From Sphingobacteriia bacterium (lineage in GTDB: Bacteria > Bacteroidota > Bacteroidia > UBA7662), in the NCBI GenBank assembly GCA_009927485.1, contig RFMW01000189.1, positions 1 through 34,071 on the forward strand: 34,071 bases of DNA. The letters run 5' to 3'. The notes under the pieces are model-generated. The model saw only the letters and a program-made list of their open reading frames with translations, was not told where the DNA came from and did not search any database. The position numbers and the translations under genes are program-made. The first letter of the stretch is position 1; each line of letters begins with the position of its first letter. This document shows, piece after piece, positions 32,634 to 34,071 of the stretch.

Positions 32634-32641
32634 TAAGTTTG
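32634..32641 (+). promoter_or_regulatory. Candidate -7 element of gltX
   Basis: TAAGTTTG is a perfect TAnnTTTG match 23 bases before the gltX ATG. No clear -33 TTTG was found, so it is tentative. Confidence 0.4.
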
Positions 32642-32664
32642 TCCTTTAAATTTTTGCTAAACCT

Positions 32665-34071
32665 ATGCGCGTTCGCTTTGCTCCCAGTCCCACCGGCCCA
32701 CTCCATCCCGGAGGGGTTCGTACCGCTTTGTTCAATTATCTCCTGGTCCGCAAAATGGGCGGGCAGATGGTGTTACGGATCGAAGACACCGACCAAACCC
32801 GTTTTGTGCCCGGTGCCGAAGAATTTATTATCGAATCGTTGAGCTGGTGCGGGATTGAATTTGACGAAGGTGTACACAAAGGTGGGCCCTACGGTCCGTA
32901 CCGTCAAAGCGAACGCAAAGCCATGTACCGTCAATACGCGATGCAATTGGTGGAATCGGGCCATGCCTACTACGCTTTTGATACCGAAGAGGAGCTGGAT
33001 ACCATGCGGGAGCAATTCAAGGCTTCCGGGGTTGCCTCACCGCAATACAATGCGATCAGCAGGGTCCGGATGAAAAATTCGTTGAGTCTTCCTTCGGACG
33101 AGGTGGCCCGACGCCTGGAGGCTGGCGAACCCTACGTCATTCGTTTCAAAATGCCCCGGGGTCGCGAGGTCCGGGTGCAGGACCGAATCCGGGGTTTGGT
33201 TGTGGTGCAGACCGCCCAATTGGATGACAAGGTTTTGTTCAAAAGCGACGGCATGCCAACCTACCATTTGGCGAACGTAGTGGATGATCGTTTGATGCAA
33301 ATAACTCATGTTATACGGGGCGAAGAGTGGTTGCCAAGCACTCCACTTCATGTATTGTTATACGAGGCCTTTGGTTGGTTGGATAAGATGCCGGAATTTG
33401 CTCATCTTCCGTTGTTATTGAAGCCTGACGGTGACGGCAAATTATCCAAGAGGGACGGTGATCGATTGGGCTTGCCCTTTTATGCCACCGAGTGGACCAA
33501 TCCCGAAACGGGGGAGAAAACACCCGGCTACCGGGAGGCCGGATATTTCCCTGAGGCTTATGTTAATTTTTTGGCACTCTTGGGCTGGAATCCCGGGGAT
33601 AACCGAGAAATTTTTGGGATGGAAGAATTGATTCAAGCCTTTGGTTTGGAAAGGGTTAATAAGCATGGAGCTCGATACGATTTTACCAAGTTGCAGTGGT
33701 TCAACCAACAATACCTGCGCAGCCAATCGGTGGATTCGTTGGTGGGGCCTTGCCGAAAATTGTTGGCCCAACAAGGCTGGGAACTGGACGATGCAACCCT
33801 TCACGCCTTGATTCCTTTGGTCATGGAGCGGATGGTCTTGGTGTCGGATTTTGTAACGGAGGTAAAGTCTTTTTTTGAGGACCCTGTATCCTACGATGAA
33901 GGCGTTGTGGCCAAAAAATGGGGGGGTGCATTTCCCGCTGTTTTGGGTGATTTGATAGATTGTTACGAATCCGGTCAGGACGAGTGGGGGGCGGCGGCCG
34001 CGGAGGCCTTGTTCAAGGAGGTGGCCGCCAAGCACGGGGTTGCTCCGGGCAGCCTGCTCCAAGGCCTGCGA
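32665..34071 (+). CDS. gltX: Glutamyl-tRNA synthetase, 3'-truncated by window edge
   Basis: Charges tRNA-Glu, cytoplasmic. The frame is open from ATG 32665 to the window end, 469 codons, so only the last few tens of residues of an approximately 500-aa protein are missing. The class I signature is RFAPSPTGPLHPGGVRTALF, with H14-P-G-G in place of the usual H(I/V)GG. LRIEDTDQTR follows, then the tRNA-binding Rossmann region, and the second signature KLSKR at 259-263 (in GKLSKRDGDR). The helical anticodon-binding domain begins at about 330. It is discriminating or non-discriminating; I cannot tell which. Confidence 0.96.
   Translation, partial: MRVRFAPSPTGPLHPGGVRTALFNYLLVRKMGGQMVLRIEDTDQTRFVPGAEEFIIESLSWCGIEFDEGVHKGGPYGPYRQSERKAMYRQYAMQLVESGHAYYAFDTEEELDTMREQFKASGVASPQYNAISRVRMKNSLSLPSDEVARRLEAGEPYVIRFKMPRGREVRVQDRIRGLVVVQTAQLDDKVLFKSDGMPTYHLANVVDDRLMQITHVIRGEEWLPSTPLHVLLYEAFGWLDKMPEFAHLPLLLKPDGDGKLSKRDGDRLGLPFYATEWTNPETGEKTPGYREAGYFPEAYVNFLALLGWNPGDNREIFGMEELIQAFGLERVNKHGARYDFTKLQWFNQQYLRSQSVDSLVGPCRKLLAQQGWELDDATLHALIPLVMERMVLVSDFVTEVKSFFEDPVSYDEGVVAKKWGGAFPAVLGDLIDCYESGQDEWGAAAAEALFKEVAAKHGVAPGSLLQGLR

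Noticed and set aside
1-34071. tRNA/rRNA genes, CRISPR arrays, insertion sequences, phage genes
   Set aside because: All gaps between genes were read. None holds a cloverleaf, regularly spaced repeats, transposase or integrase sequence, or long terminal inverted repeats.

Overview
The window is chromosomal DNA from a bacterium that is almost certainly a member of Bacteroidota. Three observations support this. A cell-surface protein carries a C-terminal type IX secretion (T9SS) sorting tail. Several upstream regions hold the Bacteroidota-type -7 box (TAnnTTTG), in one case with TTTG 20 bases upstream, and obvious Shine-Dalgarno sequences are lacking. The class Ia ribonucleotide reductase is of the eukaryote-like kind common in that phylum. 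Most of the DNA is moderately GC-rich, and genes are packed tightly, with 1-26 base overlaps and convergent genes that run into each other.

Layout. Positions 1-192 hold the end of a cold-shock protein, followed by the only clear intrinsic terminator in the window. Positions 394-2685 hold prs-rplY-pth (PRPP synthase, ribosomal protein L25, peptidyl-tRNA hydrolase), a commonly conserved set. Positions 11678-2682 on the minus strand are one long probable operon: a TetR regulator, a TolC-like outer-membrane channel, a lipoprotein adaptor and an RND pump, then an M3 oligopeptidase and a fumarylacetoacetate-hydrolase-family enzyme. A perfect inverted repeat at 11703-11725 lies between tetR and the divergent operon mnmH(selU)-selD-DEAD-box helicase (11760-15114), which makes selenophosphate and uses it to modify tRNA wobble uridines.

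Positions 15115-18156 hold an AT-rich two-gene insert among housekeeping genes. It encodes an exported caspase-like (C14) protease with a long beta-rich N-terminal region and an EF-hand-like loop, translationally coupled to a secreted, probably outer-membrane beta protein. It has its own near-perfect Bacteroidota promoter. This is the best candidate for an undescribed system.

Positions 18157-21648 hold nrdA and nrdB on the minus strand, with nrdB first. Upstream of nrdB lies a gene-poor stretch with DnaA-box-like sequences and a leader hairpin. Positions 22037-22963 encode an exported CpeT-like protein with a lysine-rich tail. Positions 28744-22966 form a minus-strand membrane-biology run: CPBP protease, CdsA, glutamate dehydrogenase, phosphatidylserine decarboxylase, MFS transporter and a YwaF-like membrane protein. 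Positions 28802-29836 hold dusB. It converges on a T9SS-secreted PA-domain protein (31610-29826), which is followed by an EamA transporter and the divergent, truncated gltX at the right edge.

No tRNA or rRNA genes, insertion sequences, CRISPR arrays or attachment sites were seen.
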